Assembly: GCF_002117485.1 (NCBI RefSeq)
Contig: NZ_CP021032.1
Location: forward strand, 558,001-622,000
DNA from: Rhizobium sp. NXC14
Lineage (GTDB): Bacteria > Pseudomonadota > Alphaproteobacteria > Rhizobiales > Rhizobiaceae
Direction: 5' to 3'
DNA: 64,000 nt
The translations under genes and the position numbers were made by a program. The notes beneath the pieces are model-generated. The model did no database searches. It saw only the letters and a list, made by a program, of their open reading frames with translations, and was not told the DNA's origin. This document shows, in pieces, positions 47,211 to 55,652 of the stretch; the stretch's first letter is position 1; each line of letters begins with the position of its first letter.

Positions 47211-48068
47211 ATGACGCATTATCCAACACCCCCTTTCCCATCCCAGAAACAGCCGATGCCGGGTTTCACCGCCCAGATGGACCCGGTTCCCGACCATGGG
47301 GAAAAAACCTATCGCGGATCCGAACGGCTGAAGGGCAAGCGGGCGATCATTACCGGCGGCGATAGTGGCATCGGCCGCGCAGTGGCAATCGCCTATGCAA
47401 GGGAAGGCGCCGATCTGTTGATTTCCTATCTCGACGAGGATGAGGATGCCGACGAGACGAAGCGGCTCGTCGAGCAGGCCGGGCGCAAGGCCGTGCTCGT
47501 CAGCGGCGATATTCAGGATCCGGCCCATTGCCGACAAATTGTCGAGACGGCGGTCAAGGAGCTCGGCGGTATCGACATTCTCGTCAACAATGCCGCGCAC
47601 CAGGCAAGCTTCAAGAGCATCGACGAGATCAGCGACCAGGAGTGGGAACTGACCTTCAAGGTCAACATTCATGCGATGTTCTACCTGACCAAGGCGGCTG
47701 TCGCCCATATGAAGCCCGGCAGCGCCATCATCAACACGGCTTCGATCAATTCGGACAATCCGAACCCGACGCTGCTGGCCTATGCCACGACCAAGGGCGC
47801 GATCCAGAATTTCACCGCCGGCCTGGCCCAGCTTCTGGCCGACAAGGGCATTCGCGCCAATGCCGTGGCGCCGGGCCCGATCTGGACGCCGCTCATTCCT
47901 TCGACGCTGCCCGAAGACAGCGTCAGCAATTTCGGTAAGCAGGTACCGATGAAACGGCCGGGTCAGCCGGCCGAACTGGCCACCGCCTATGTCATGCTGG
48001 CCGATCCCTTGTCGAGCTATGTTTCCGGCACGACCATCGCGGTTACAGGCGGCAAGCCAATCCTTTAA
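47211..48068 (+). CDS. Short-chain dehydrogenase, general-stress type
   Basis: This 285-residue SDR has the N-terminal extension of about 40 residues (PFPSQKQPMPGFTAQMDPVP) typical of the YghA/YhdF stress-protein branch. The NAD(P) site is ITGGDSGIGRAVAIAYAREG; the active site is NNAAHQ, INTASIN (Ser) and YATTK (Tyr/Lys). GGAGG precedes the ATG. It is monocistronic, and the substrate is unknown. Confidence 0.88.
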   Translation: MTHYPTPPFPSQKQPMPGFTAQMDPVPDHGEKTYRGSERLKGKRAIITGGDSGIGRAVAIAYAREGADLLISYLDEDEDADETKRLVEQAGRKAVLVSGDIQDPAHCRQIVETAVKELGGIDILVNNAAHQASFKSIDEISDQEWELTFKVNIHAMFYLTKAAVAHMKPGSAIINTASINSDNPNPTLLAYATTKGAIQNFTAGLAQLLADKGIRANAVAPGPIWTPLIPSTLPEDSVSNFGKQVPMKRPGQPAELATAYVMLADPLSSYVSGTTIAVTGGKPIL

Positions 48069-48165
48069 TGCATGTCGCCCGGAATTGGCGGTTCCGGGAT
48101 GAAGGCATGCACGGATAGAAGGAGCTGAAGCGCGTAATCACGATCTGGCAGGATGCGCGCTTCAG

Positions 48166-48300
48166 TCACGGCTTGCCGTAGCCGCCGCCGGTCGGCGTCG
48201 TGACGATCACGGCGTCGCCGGCGGCGAGCAGGGCCTGGTCGCAGCGGAGAAAGTTCGAAAAGCGCGGCCTCGTGAAAGGCGCGCGGGCGGGCAAGGAGAA
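48166..48300 (-). pseudogene. Remnant of a hydantoinase B / oxoprolinase C-terminus
   Basis: A minus-strand frame of about 45 codons ends LLAAGDAVIVTTPTGGGYGK P and a stop, matching the glycine-rich end of hydantoinase B/N-methylhydantoinase beta subunits (GD-x-V-x-TPGGGGYG-x-P). No start codon, ribosome site or upstream body of the roughly 550-residue protein is present, so this is a truncated relic. The rest of the 347 bases between the SDR gene and the next small gene shows no recognisable feature. Confidence 0.45.
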
Positions 48301-48415
48301 GTTGATCGCCGCCGCTTTCCGGCCACTACGATGAAGCAGCAAGGGCCGCCGCCCCTTTATGACGACAGCCCTTGTCGGGGGCAGGGAGAGATCCCCCGGT
48401 GTTCAGGCGGCTTTT

Positions 48416-48631
48416 TCAGCCGAAGCAGGCAATAGCCGGCAGATTGGCGCGGCTCGTAAGCGCTCCGATCATCTTGCCCACCGGCGTCGGGCGCGATTCG
48501 CGTTTCCCGGCGGCCGTTTCCAGGAGTTGCTTGAAGTCTTCAAGCTTCACGCCGTCGGCGCGCAACACCATGGCGATCAGGGGGTCGCGAAGGGCTTCGG
48601 ATATTGTCAGGTCGTCTCTGGTCTGTCTCAT
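48416..48631 (-). CDS. Small hypothetical protein divergent from a TetR regulator
   Basis: A start at 48631 is backed by a strong AAAGGAGGA 7 bases upstream and gives 71 residues (MRQTRDDLTISEALRDPLIA, ending PAIACFG). It is mixed helical with no membrane segment. It is not recognised as a named family. It diverges from the TetR gene across tandem operators and is likely its target. Confidence 0.6.
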   Translation of the reverse strand: MRQTRDDLTISEALRDPLIAMVLRADGVKLEDFKQLLETAAGKRESRPTPVGKMIGALTSRANLPAIACFG

Positions 48632-48712
48632 GGCTTGTCCTCCTTTCGTGGGCGGTCGCCCGTGTTCCACATCCGCCGCCAACCCTCTGCGTTGACTTTC
48701 GCGGCCTGTGGT

Positions 48713-48753
48713 GTTACCGGTAAGTAACAATGCTGTTGTTACCGATCGGTCAC
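48713..48753. promoter_or_regulatory. Tandem TetR-type operators
   Basis: GTTACCGGTAAGTAAC (48713-48728) and GTTACCGATCGGTCAC (48738-48753) are two related 16-bp sites starting 25 bases apart. They resemble the ACCGA-x-CGGT palindromes bound by many TetR regulators. The second ends 4 bases before the regulator's ATG, so binding would block its own expression. Confidence 0.6.
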
Positions 48754-48757
48754 ATTG

Positions 48758-49381
48758 ATGTCAAGGACTTCGTCCGCAAAAAAATCAGAAACTTCGAATG
48801 AAATCTCCGCAACCGTTTCAGAAGATCGCATCCCGCCGCGGGAGCGCATCGTCTCGACGGCCGTGGAGCTTTTCCGCGAGCGCGGCATCCGCGGCATCGG
48901 CGTCGATGCCATTGCCGATGCCGCCTCGACCAATAAGATGACGCTCTACCGGCATTTCGGCTCGAAGGACGAACTCGTCTGCGAGACGCTGCGGCGTGCC
49001 TCCGAAAGGGCCGATGCCATTTGGCGCGATCTGGAGGCCGCTCATCCCGGCGATCCCCGCGCCCAGCTCGACGCCTGGGTGGAGATGCGGGCGCAGTGTC
49101 TGAACGGCGAGCCCGCCGGCTGCGATCTCGCCAACGCCGCCATCGAGCTCAAGGGAGAAGGGCATCCCGCCCATGAAATGATCGAGAGGCACAAGGCCGC
49201 ACAGCGCGATCGCTTGGCCGCGCTCTGTTCGGCAGCCGGTGCGCGCGAACCTCAACTTCTTGCCGATACGCTGACGCTGCTGCTCGAAGGCGCGCGCGTC
49301 AGCCGTCAGGCAATGGGCGCCGCCGGCTGTTGCGGCCATTTCGCCAAGGCCTGCCGAGCAGCGATCGCTTCTTTCACCTGA
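48758..49381 (+). CDS. TetR-family transcriptional regulator
   Basis: This regulator has 207 residues from ATG 48758; a TTG one codon earlier is possible. After a polar tail of about 25 residues comes the TetR helix-turn-helix (ERIVSTAVELFRERGIRGIG, ADAASTNKMTLYRHFGSKDE). The C-terminal ligand domain has several Cys residues (for example AGCCGHF near the end). No ribosome site is visible, since the operator occupies that space. It likely represses itself and the divergent small gene. Ligand unknown. Confidence 0.85.
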   Translation: MSRTSSAKKSETSNEISATVSEDRIPPRERIVSTAVELFRERGIRGIGVDAIADAASTNKMTLYRHFGSKDELVCETLRRASERADAIWRDLEAAHPGDPRAQLDAWVEMRAQCLNGEPAGCDLANAAIELKGEGHPAHEMIERHKAAQRDRLAALCSAAGAREPQLLADTLTLLLEGARVSRQAMGAAGCCGHFAKACRAAIASFT

Positions 49382-49445
49382 TAGACCGGAACCTTACCGC
49401 CTCCACACCGTTTTTCCATCACCGGGACGATGTGGAGACCGGGAG

Positions 49446-49646
49446 ATGAACCACGCCTATCTCAAGCGCCTATATGCCAGACGCGCCGAGCTCGAAGCCA
49501 AGCTCGAGCTTCACGAGGCACGCTATTGTTTTGGCGAGGAAGAGGTCGATGACGGCACCGACAGCGACCTGCGTCAGCGATTGAGCGAGGTCTCCGAGGA
49601 GATCGCCGCGCTGGAGAACAGGTCGGCCAGAGCCCTTTCAGGGTAG
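49446..49646 (+). CDS. Small coiled-coil hypothetical protein
   Basis: This 66-residue acidic, strongly helical protein (MNHAYLKRLYARRAELEAKL, later RQRLSEVSEEIAALENR) has heptad-like leucines. GGAG lies about 8 bases before the ATG. It ends one base before the convergent cpaA stop. No family recognised. Confidence 0.6.
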   Translation: MNHAYLKRLYARRAELEAKLELHEARYCFGEEEVDDGTDSDLRQRLSEVSEEIAALENRSARALSG

Positions 49647-49647
49647 G

Positions 49648-50184
49648 TCACCGTAGCTGCAGGTGCTGCCGGATCATTGGCAAAGCCAGGGTCAGGAGCG
49701 TCGCGAAAACCATGATGACGCCATAGGGTATCTTCCGGCTCACCCGAATTTCCTCGATGCGCATGAAAAAGGCGAGATGCGCGACGGACAGCGGCACCGG
49801 CAGCCGCAGGGCCAGCAGCGTCAAAATGCCGAGGGCGAGGAGCAACACCGCAAACGGCAGCATTCCGTGCCATCCGATAAAAAGACCGATCGGCAGAAAA
49901 AGCTTGGCGTCTCCTGCGCCAAATAGCCGGAACGTCCAGAGCGCCACCCCAAGCATGAACATCAGCAGACCGGCCCCAAGGTCGCCACCAATTCCGCTCG
50001 AAGCAAATAGGGCTGCGCCGACATCCTCGGAGCCAAGCATCACGGCCAGCGCGCGTAGCGCATAAAGTGTCACGAGCGCAAGCACGAGCGTGTTGGGAAT
50101 CTTCCAAGTACGGAAATCTGTCCAGGCGGCGCAGAGAAAAAGTAATACTGAAAGAGAATTAATAACAACGACCATTTCCAGCAT
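49648..50184 (-). CDS. cpaA: Tad prepilin peptidase CpaA
   Basis: This 178-residue type IV prepilin peptidase has the two catalytic Asp residues: Asp23 in AAWTDFRTWKIPN and Asp92 in FGAGDAKLF. Several hydrophobic segments surround them. It is a short TadV/CpaA form without the N-methylase domain. It removes the leader of the Flp pilin and of TadE/TadF-like pseudopilins at the inner membrane. It diverges from the pilin gene across a 257-base promoter region. Confidence 0.92.
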   Translation of the reverse strand: MLEMVVVINSLSVLLFLCAAWTDFRTWKIPNTLVLALVTLYALRALAVMLGSEDVGAALFASSGIGGDLGAGLLMFMLGVALWTFRLFGAGDAKLFLPIGLFIGWHGMLPFAVLLLALGILTLLALRLPVPLSVAHLAFFMRIEEIRVSRKIPYGVIMVFATLLTLALPMIRQHLQLR

Positions 50185-50346
50185 CGGATCAACCTTTTTG
50201 GGCTATGGTAATCTACCATGTACGCTCATCGTCACTGAACATCGGCCACAGGAGTCGGCTTTTACGACCAGTTCTGCGATTTTTCGTCTTAACCATAAAG
50301 TATAGATGTCGAATGTCTGCGTATAAAACAATTGACTAAATTAGAC

Positions 50347-50361
50347 TTAACAGATTATTAA
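50347..50361. promoter_or_regulatory. CtrA full site TTAA-N7-TTAA upstream of the pilin gene
   Basis: TTAA at 50347-50350, seven bases, then TTAA at 50358-50361 match the CtrA binding motif, about 80 bases before the pilin ATG. In Caulobacter, pilA transcription depends on CtrA. The rest of the AT-rich cpaA-pilin region (50185-50441) has a TTAACC half-site near 50290 but nothing else recognised. Confidence 0.6.
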
Positions 50362-50441
50362 TATTTCCAGTCGAAGGGGCGGTCTCGACGACTAGTGCCG
50401 GGGGAAATACGGCGCACCACTTACCTGGGAGGTAATTCTCG

Positions 50442-50636
50442 ATGAAAGCATTTGTAAATAGCGTACGCGCTTTCGCGCGGGAAGAAGATGGCGTCGCACT
50501 CACCGAATACCTTATTCTGCTTGCCTTGCTGGTTGGCGGCGTGATCGGGGCGGTGACACTGGCCGGCACCAACCTCGCTACCGTGTGGAACGGCTGGGCA
50601 GCTTGGTTTACGGCCAACCTGACGGCTCCAGCCTGA
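50442..50636 (+). CDS. pilA: Flp-type pilin (PilA/CtpA)
   Basis: This 64-residue prepilin has a short basic leader with cleavage expected after Gly17 (EEDG|VALTEYLILLALL) and the Flp hallmark Glu22-Tyr23 at mature positions 5 and 6. One hydrophobic helix follows, then a short polar tail (WNGWAAWFTANLT). GGGAGG lies about 10 bases before the ATG. It is the major subunit of the Tad pilus used in surface attachment. Confidence 0.94.
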   Translation: MKAFVNSVRAFAREEDGVALTEYLILLALLVGGVIGAVTLAGTNLATVWNGWAAWFTANLTAPA

Positions 50637-50655
50637 AGCTGGCGTTCGCAGAAGC

Positions 50656-50681
50656 GAGGGGTTTGTTAACCCCTCTCTTCT
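50656..50681 (+). terminator. Hairpin after the pilin gene, probable partial terminator
   Basis: Perfect 8-bp arms GAGGGGTT / AACCCCTC with a TGTT loop are followed by TCTTCTAAAT. The weak T tract suggests incomplete termination, which would give abundant pilin message and lower read-through into cpaB and beyond. Confidence 0.6.
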
Positions 50682-50733
50682 AAATTAGCATCAATGAATG
50701 GATGCGCTCCGTCCAGTGTAGCGAGTAACCGCG

Positions 50734-51648
50734 ATGCGTTCTTCAACAATTTTAAGCCTCGTTATTGCATTTGTACTCGCCGCCGCCGCAGTTTTCGGCA
50801 TGCGCGCGTATCTTTCCGATCAGAAGGCCAAGCTGCTGGCGATGAGCGGCGTAAAGGCGGAGGAAAGGACACTTGTTGTCGCCGCCACGCCGATGCGCTT
50901 CGGCGACCGGATCCGATCCGAAAACCTCAAGGCCATTCCGTGGCCCTCCAATGAAACACCCGCAGGCTCATTCGTCAGCATCGAGATGGTCGTCGGCAAT
51001 GATGCCCAGCCCCGCTATGCCATGGCGGCGATCGACCCTGGCGAGCCGGTTCTATCCTCGAAGATCACCGGTACCGGCGAACGCGCCACGCTGTCGGCGG
51101 CGCTGGATCAGGGCATGAAGGCCGTTTCCATTCGCGTCAACGATGTGCTCGGCGTTGCGGGCTTCGTCAGGCCTTCCGATCGCGTCGACGTGCTTCTGAC
51201 GCGGGTCGTGCGCGGGCAGGCGGGCAACGATCAGACCTTCGTCGACGTGCTGCTGCAAGGCGTCAAGGTCCTTGCGGTGGACCAGACGGCAGACGAGCGC
51301 AAGGACGAGCCATCCGTCGTGAAAACGGTGACCTTTGAGGTCACGACCGACGAGGCGCAGCGCCTGACCCTCGGCTCCAGTGTCGGCACGCTCTCGCTGG
51401 CGCTTCGCAATGTTGCCTCTTCCTCAGTCGAGCAGACCCGGCCGATCACCGTCGCCGACCTCGGTGGCGGGGCGATGGCGACAGAACTGGGCAAGGATTT
51501 GGAAAAGCAGTTGCCAGAGCCGGCAAAACAAGTGCAGATTGTGGAACAAAAGGTTGAGCCGGTGTTGCCGGTTGAGCCGAAGTGGGTGACAGTGGGAGTC
51601 TGGAACACGACGAAGCGCGAGGAGCACCGAGTCGGCCTGGTCCAGTGA
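50734..51648 (+). CDS. cpaB: Flp pilus assembly protein CpaB (RcpC)
   Basis: This 304-residue protein has an N-terminal membrane helix (ILSLVIAFVLAAAAVFGMRA). A SAF-type domain spans about 45-110 (VVAATPMRFGDRIRSENLKA, then DPGEPVLSSKITG), followed by the RcpC/CpaB core (MKAVSIRVNDVLGVAGFVRP). It is periplasmic and membrane-anchored, working with the secretin CpaC. It follows the pilin by about 100 bases including a hairpin. Confidence 0.92.
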   Translation: MRSSTILSLVIAFVLAAAAVFGMRAYLSDQKAKLLAMSGVKAEERTLVVAATPMRFGDRIRSENLKAIPWPSNETPAGSFVSIEMVVGNDAQPRYAMAAIDPGEPVLSSKITGTGERATLSAALDQGMKAVSIRVNDVLGVAGFVRPSDRVDVLLTRVVRGQAGNDQTFVDVLLQGVKVLAVDQTADERKDEPSVVKTVTFEVTTDEAQRLTLGSSVGTLSLALRNVASSSVEQTRPITVADLGGGAMATELGKDLEKQLPEPAKQVQIVEQKVEPVLPVEPKWVTVGVWNTTKREEHRVGLVQ

Positions 51649-51703
51649 TGTTGATGCGGAATGCCGCAGGTGCGGCGAGCCGGATGAGGGGGCTAAAGCA
51701 GGC

Positions 51704-53194
51704 ATGGCGAACGGCAAGAGAAGAATCGCGAGGACGAAAAGCCTTGCGGCACTAGCGGCAGTGTTTTCGGCCTGTGTGTGTTTAGGCCCCGGAGTTGCCG
51801 GCCGCGCCAACGCACAGGAGAAGTCCATCACTTTAGGCGAATCAGTCCAGCACGTGACCTTGCCTCCGAACGAGACGCTGACGCTCAATACAGGCCAGCC
51901 CTTCGGCGATCTTGTCATCGGCAGCGCCGATATGATCGACGTGGTGCCGCTTTCCGACAAGTCGCTGTTCATCCGCGGCAAAAAGCCCGGCGCCACCAAT
52001 ATTTCGGTATATGGCGACGACAAGTCGCTGCTTGGGGTCATCGACATCCGCGTTGCGAGCGATTTCAGCGAAGTCGCTTCCGCCATTCGCTCTGCCGCGC
52101 CCTCGGCTCGGGTCAGGGTCATCAACTCCAACGATCGCATTCGCCTGACAGGCTTCGTCCGTGACGGCATCGAACTGCAGCGGGTGATGGAAATCGCCCA
52201 ATCCTATTCCGACCAGCCAGTGCTGAACCAGTTGCGCGTCAGTGACAGCCAGCAGGTGATGCTCGAGGTCCGTGTCATCGAAGCCTCGCGCCAGACGGGT
52301 CGTGACCTCGGGATCGGTTGGTCCGGCTATGGCAACAACAACCGCATCGGCAAGGCAACGGCCAGCCAGGGGATCACCGTTGATGACAACGGCAACTTGG
52401 CCCGTACCCTCCTTGATCCCAAGGGTGCGGCAACGGGTGCGTTGCCCTTCGGCCAGCTGATCGCCAAGGTGTTGGAAATCTCCGGCGGCCACATCGACGT
52501 TGTGATCAACGCCCTCGAGCAGAAGGGATTGGTGCGCCGCCTGGCTCAGCCGAACCTCATCGCCATGAGCGGCTCGACCGCCAGCTTTCATGCCGGCGGT
52601 GAAGTGCCGATCCTGAAGACGACGAACAACGGCACGACGGTGGCCACAGAAACGGACTATCGCCCATTCGGTGTGCGGCTGACCTTCAAGCCAGTGGTTC
52701 TTGATGATGGCCTCATCAACCTGGAGATCGAGCCTGAGGTTTCCGAGATTGATCCGTCGATCAACGTCAACGGCAATCCGGGATTCATCTCGCGCGCTGC
52801 CAGCACCACGGTCGCGCTCCGCGACGGCCAGAGCTTTGCCTTGGCGGGCCTGCTGCAGTCGATCAATGCCAAAGACATCCAGCAATTGCCGGGACTCGGG
52901 CAGATACCGGTGCTCGGCGCTCTGTTCCGTTCGACGAGTTTCCAGAAGAAGGAATCCGACCTCGTCATCGTCGTCACGCCACACATTGTGCGCCCGGCCC
53001 GCCCGGGTGAGGACCTCTACAGTCCGCTCGATCAGACGCGTTCGTCCAACGACGTCGAGCTCTTCGCGCTCGGGGTTCTGGAAGTCGACAAGGACATGCT
53101 CCGACGCTTTCGAAATGGCGTAGGTGTGACCGGGCCTTATGGCCACCGTCTCGACTTGAACCAGGGAGTCCAAGCCGTTGCTACAAAACGCTAA
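51704..53194 (+). CDS. cpaC: Outer-membrane secretin CpaC (RcpA)
   Basis: This 496-residue secretin has a signal peptide ending near GRANAQ, a pilus N-terminal domain (SVQHVTLPPNETLTLNTGQP), a BON/N1-like domain (about 110-170) and the secretin core from about 185. The core carries AQPNLIAMSGSTASFHAGGE, VPIL and the terminal VVTPHIVRP. It forms the outer-membrane pore for the pilus. The gene precedes and overlaps a small lipoprotein gene that may act as its pilotin. Confidence 0.93.
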   Translation: MANGKRRIARTKSLAALAAVFSACVCLGPGVAGRANAQEKSITLGESVQHVTLPPNETLTLNTGQPFGDLVIGSADMIDVVPLSDKSLFIRGKKPGATNISVYGDDKSLLGVIDIRVASDFSEVASAIRSAAPSARVRVINSNDRIRLTGFVRDGIELQRVMEIAQSYSDQPVLNQLRVSDSQQVMLEVRVIEASRQTGRDLGIGWSGYGNNNRIGKATASQGITVDDNGNLARTLLDPKGAATGALPFGQLIAKVLEISGGHIDVVINALEQKGLVRRLAQPNLIAMSGSTASFHAGGEVPILKTTNNGTTVATETDYRPFGVRLTFKPVVLDDGLINLEIEPEVSEIDPSINVNGNPGFISRAASTTVALRDGQSFALAGLLQSINAKDIQQLPGLGQIPVLGALFRSTSFQKKESDLVIVVTPHIVRPARPGEDLYSPLDQTRSSNDVELFALGVLEVDKDMLRRFRNGVGVTGPYGHRLDLNQGVQAVATKR

Positions 53195-53483
53195 GCGCGT
53201 CCTTCTCGTCTTTGCGGCCGCCGGCCTCGCTTCCGGCTGCGCCGACTACATGAACCATCGCGACACGATCACCTTCGGGGTCGGCAACGCCGTGGAAGCA
53301 AACAAGGCCATCCAGATCGAGGACCCATTCCCGCCGGAAGCCCAGCGAACCCGAATCGCAAGCGACGGCAAGGTGATCCGCAGGGTGGTCACTCAATATC
53401 AGAACGGCGGGCTGGGCGTTGTTCAGCCGTCGCCGGCCATGGGGGCGAATGGGGCCTCCAACGGGGCGATCGCCAGCCAGTAG
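53178..53483 (+). CDS. Small lipoprotein in the CpaD position
   Basis: From a TTG start inside the last codons of cpaC (17-base overlap), this 101-residue lipoprotein has a basic start (LQNAKR), a hydrophobic core and the lipobox LASGC with lipid Cys at residue 21. The mature part (MNHRDTITFGVGNAVEANKA) is charged, then Gly/Ala-rich. CpaD/RcpB lipoproteins follow CpaC in tad loci but are usually about twice this length, so this is a short form or an unrelated pilotin-like protein. The lipobox confirms the start. Confidence 0.75.
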   Translation: MLQNAKRVLLVFAAAGLASGCADYMNHRDTITFGVGNAVEANKAIQIEDPFPPEAQRTRIASDGKVIRRVVTQYQNGGLGVVQPSPAMGANGASNGAIASQ

Positions 53484-53574
53484 CTGGCGGAAGGCATGAA
53501 CGGCGTAGCGCGCCGCAGGGGAAATGCACGAAACGGGGTCATCACGGCGATAGCGCCGTGATGGGGGGACGCCA

Positions 53575-55176
53575 ATGCTCAGCAGGGTTGTCAGACGGTT
53601 CTGGAATGATCATCGTGGCTATGTCATCGCCTTGACGCTCATCGCCATGCCAATGCTTCTCGGCTTTTCGCTGCTGGTCATCGATGTCGGCCGCAGCAGC
53701 AACCTGCATACCGATCTCCAGAACGCGGTCGATGCGATGGCGTTGGCGGGGGCCCGGGAACTCGATGGCCGCGATGATGCCATTTCGAGGGCGCAGACGG
53801 CGATCGAGAAAATTGCCAATAGCGCGGCTTTCTCCGGCGGCGGGACCGGCATGTCGCTTGGCTCGTATATCAGCGTGAGCTATGACGCCGGCAATGATGC
53901 CGGAAGCACGGTTACCGTGCTTTTTCTGAAGAGCATCCCGGCCAATGACGATACGCCCATCCCGGCTTCGATGGAAACGACAGAGCCCAGCGAAGCTTCC
54001 TATGCCTGGGTCATCGCCAAGCCGCAAGCGATGCAGACGATCTTTCCGATACCGGTCGGCTTCAACCGCGATACGATCAACATTGCCGCCGACGCCGTGG
54101 CGGTATACCACGCCAGCGCATGCGACGTGACGCCGATCTTTATCTGCAATCCGTTCGAGCCTGCTGGCAACACCAGTGCAAGCGCAGACGCAGCTGCCGC
54201 AGCCGCCTTGCACACCAATTTTGCGGCCGGCAATCTCTACGGTCGGCAGATCGAGCTTCACAGCACCTCGTCGTCCAGTCCCGGCCCCGGCAATTTCGGC
54301 TTCCTGCGGACCCCCTTGGGCAATGGTGCGTCCGTGCTGGCGGAGGCTCTTGCCACCGGCAATCCCGGCGCCTGCTACACACAGGACAATCTTGATACCG
54401 AGACCGGCGCAATGGCGGGGCCCATCGAGGACGGGGTGAATACGCGCTTCGGCTTTTACGCCTCCTCGTTCAATAGCGCGAAGGGAGATTATCGTTACCG
54501 TCCCGCGCGAAACGTACGCTCCGCCCGGACAACCACCAAGGGAAAGCCGGATTGCGATACCTATGCTCCGGTCATGGTGGGAGACGTTGTCGGCGATGCG
54601 ACCAAGGCTTTGCCGCTCGGCTACGGAGCGGCCATGAGCTCGCTTGCCGGCGGCAAGATCAGCAGCGGCAACAATTGGAACTACACGACCTATTGGAATG
54701 TCGCGCAGGGCACGGCTGCGCCCTCGGTGAGCACGGTCCTCAGCAACTACTCCAGCTATCCCCCGCAGGCGACCGGGACACCGAGCCAGCCCTCCGCCTA
54801 CGACGTTTATCGTTACGAGCTTGCTAACCCATCTCTGATCAACCATGCCTCGGCGAATGGCGAAACCGGCAAACCGACAACCGGCGGCCAGTGCTATACC
54901 GGCCCGGACCTTTCGAACTATACCGCGGCTGAATATGGTGATCGCCGCGAAATCTTCTCAGCGATCGTCAATTGTGGCTATGAAGCCTCAGTCGGGCATC
55001 TGAACGGTCATAAGGCCACCCGCGCCGTGGCCTTCGCGCGCATGTTCCTGACCAAGCCGGCGATAAAGGATTCCAGCGAACGATACCTTTCCCTGGAGAT
55101 GATCGACATCACCGGCAAGGGTGGTCGCGGTACGGCAGACGAATTCCTGCGGGAAGAAGCGGAGTTGGTCAGATGA
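53575..55176 (+). CDS. tadG: TadG-like pilus assembly protein
   Basis: This 533-residue protein has the TadE/G-like N-terminus: a basic start, then HRGYVIALTLIAMPMLLGFS and the helix ending VDVGRSS, followed by HTDLQNAVDAMALAGARELD, the typical Tad alanine segment. The rest is a long extracytoplasmic region with repeated Ser/Thr/Gly stretches and several Cys (ACDVTPIFICNPF). It is anchored by one helix. It starts about 90 bases after the lipoprotein gene and overlaps the TadE-like gene by 4 bases. Confidence 0.85.
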   Translation: MLSRVVRRFWNDHRGYVIALTLIAMPMLLGFSLLVIDVGRSSNLHTDLQNAVDAMALAGARELDGRDDAISRAQTAIEKIANSAAFSGGGTGMSLGSYISVSYDAGNDAGSTVTVLFLKSIPANDDTPIPASMETTEPSEASYAWVIAKPQAMQTIFPIPVGFNRDTINIAADAVAVYHASACDVTPIFICNPFEPAGNTSASADAAAAAALHTNFAAGNLYGRQIELHSTSSSSPGPGNFGFLRTPLGNGASVLAEALATGNPGACYTQDNLDTETGAMAGPIEDGVNTRFGFYASSFNSAKGDYRYRPARNVRSARTTTKGKPDCDTYAPVMVGDVVGDATKALPLGYGAAMSSLAGGKISSGNNWNYTTYWNVAQGTAAPSVSTVLSNYSSYPPQATGTPSQPSAYDVYRYELANPSLINHASANGETGKPTTGGQCYTGPDLSNYTAAEYGDRREIFSAIVNCGYEASVGHLNGHKATRAVAFARMFLTKPAIKDSSERYLSLEMIDITGKGGRGTADEFLREEAELVR

Positions 55177-55652
55177 TGGCGCTCCGCAAGTTTATCTTGC
55201 ATCAGCTTTGCCTCGGCTTCTGGCGGAGGGAGGAAGGCGCAGTGCTTGCCGAGGCGCTGCTCGCGATCCCGTTTGTGACGCTCTTTGCCGCTGCCATACT
55301 GGAGTTCGGCAGCATTTTCTGGCAGCGGATGCAGATCGACGCAGGTCTGCGGGATGCTGGGCGTTACCTCTCGCGATGCCGACCGCTGTCGGGAACTTAT
55401 GTGCCGACATGCAATCAGGCAACGGCAAAGACGATCGCTTTTTACGGAACGCAGACACCTGCGGCAAACGCTCAACCGCGCGTCCCCGGCTGGAACGACC
55501 CTGCCGACATTACCATCAGTGCGCCCGATGCCGATGGGAACATTACCATTTCCACTGCGCATCTCTACCAGAGCTCGCCGGTATTCGGCTTTCTTGGAAT
55601 CGACGCCATCACCCTCAGTTCCTTCCATGAAGAGAGATATATCGGATGGTGA
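55173..55652 (+). CDS. tadE: TadE-family pseudopilin-like protein
   Basis: This 159-residue protein has the TadE pattern: EEGAVLAEALLAIPFVTLFA with a Gly-x5-Glu prepilin-like site processed by CpaA, and a single hydrophobic helix followed by FGSIFWQRMQIDAGLRDAGR. It overlaps tadG by 4 bases and the next TadE-like gene by 7 bases. It is probably a minor pseudopilin of the Flp pilus. Confidence 0.88.
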   Translation: MMALRKFILHQLCLGFWRREEGAVLAEALLAIPFVTLFAAAILEFGSIFWQRMQIDAGLRDAGRYLSRCRPLSGTYVPTCNQATAKTIAFYGTQTPAANAQPRVPGWNDPADITISAPDADGNITISTAHLYQSSPVFGFLGIDAITLSSFHEERYIGW

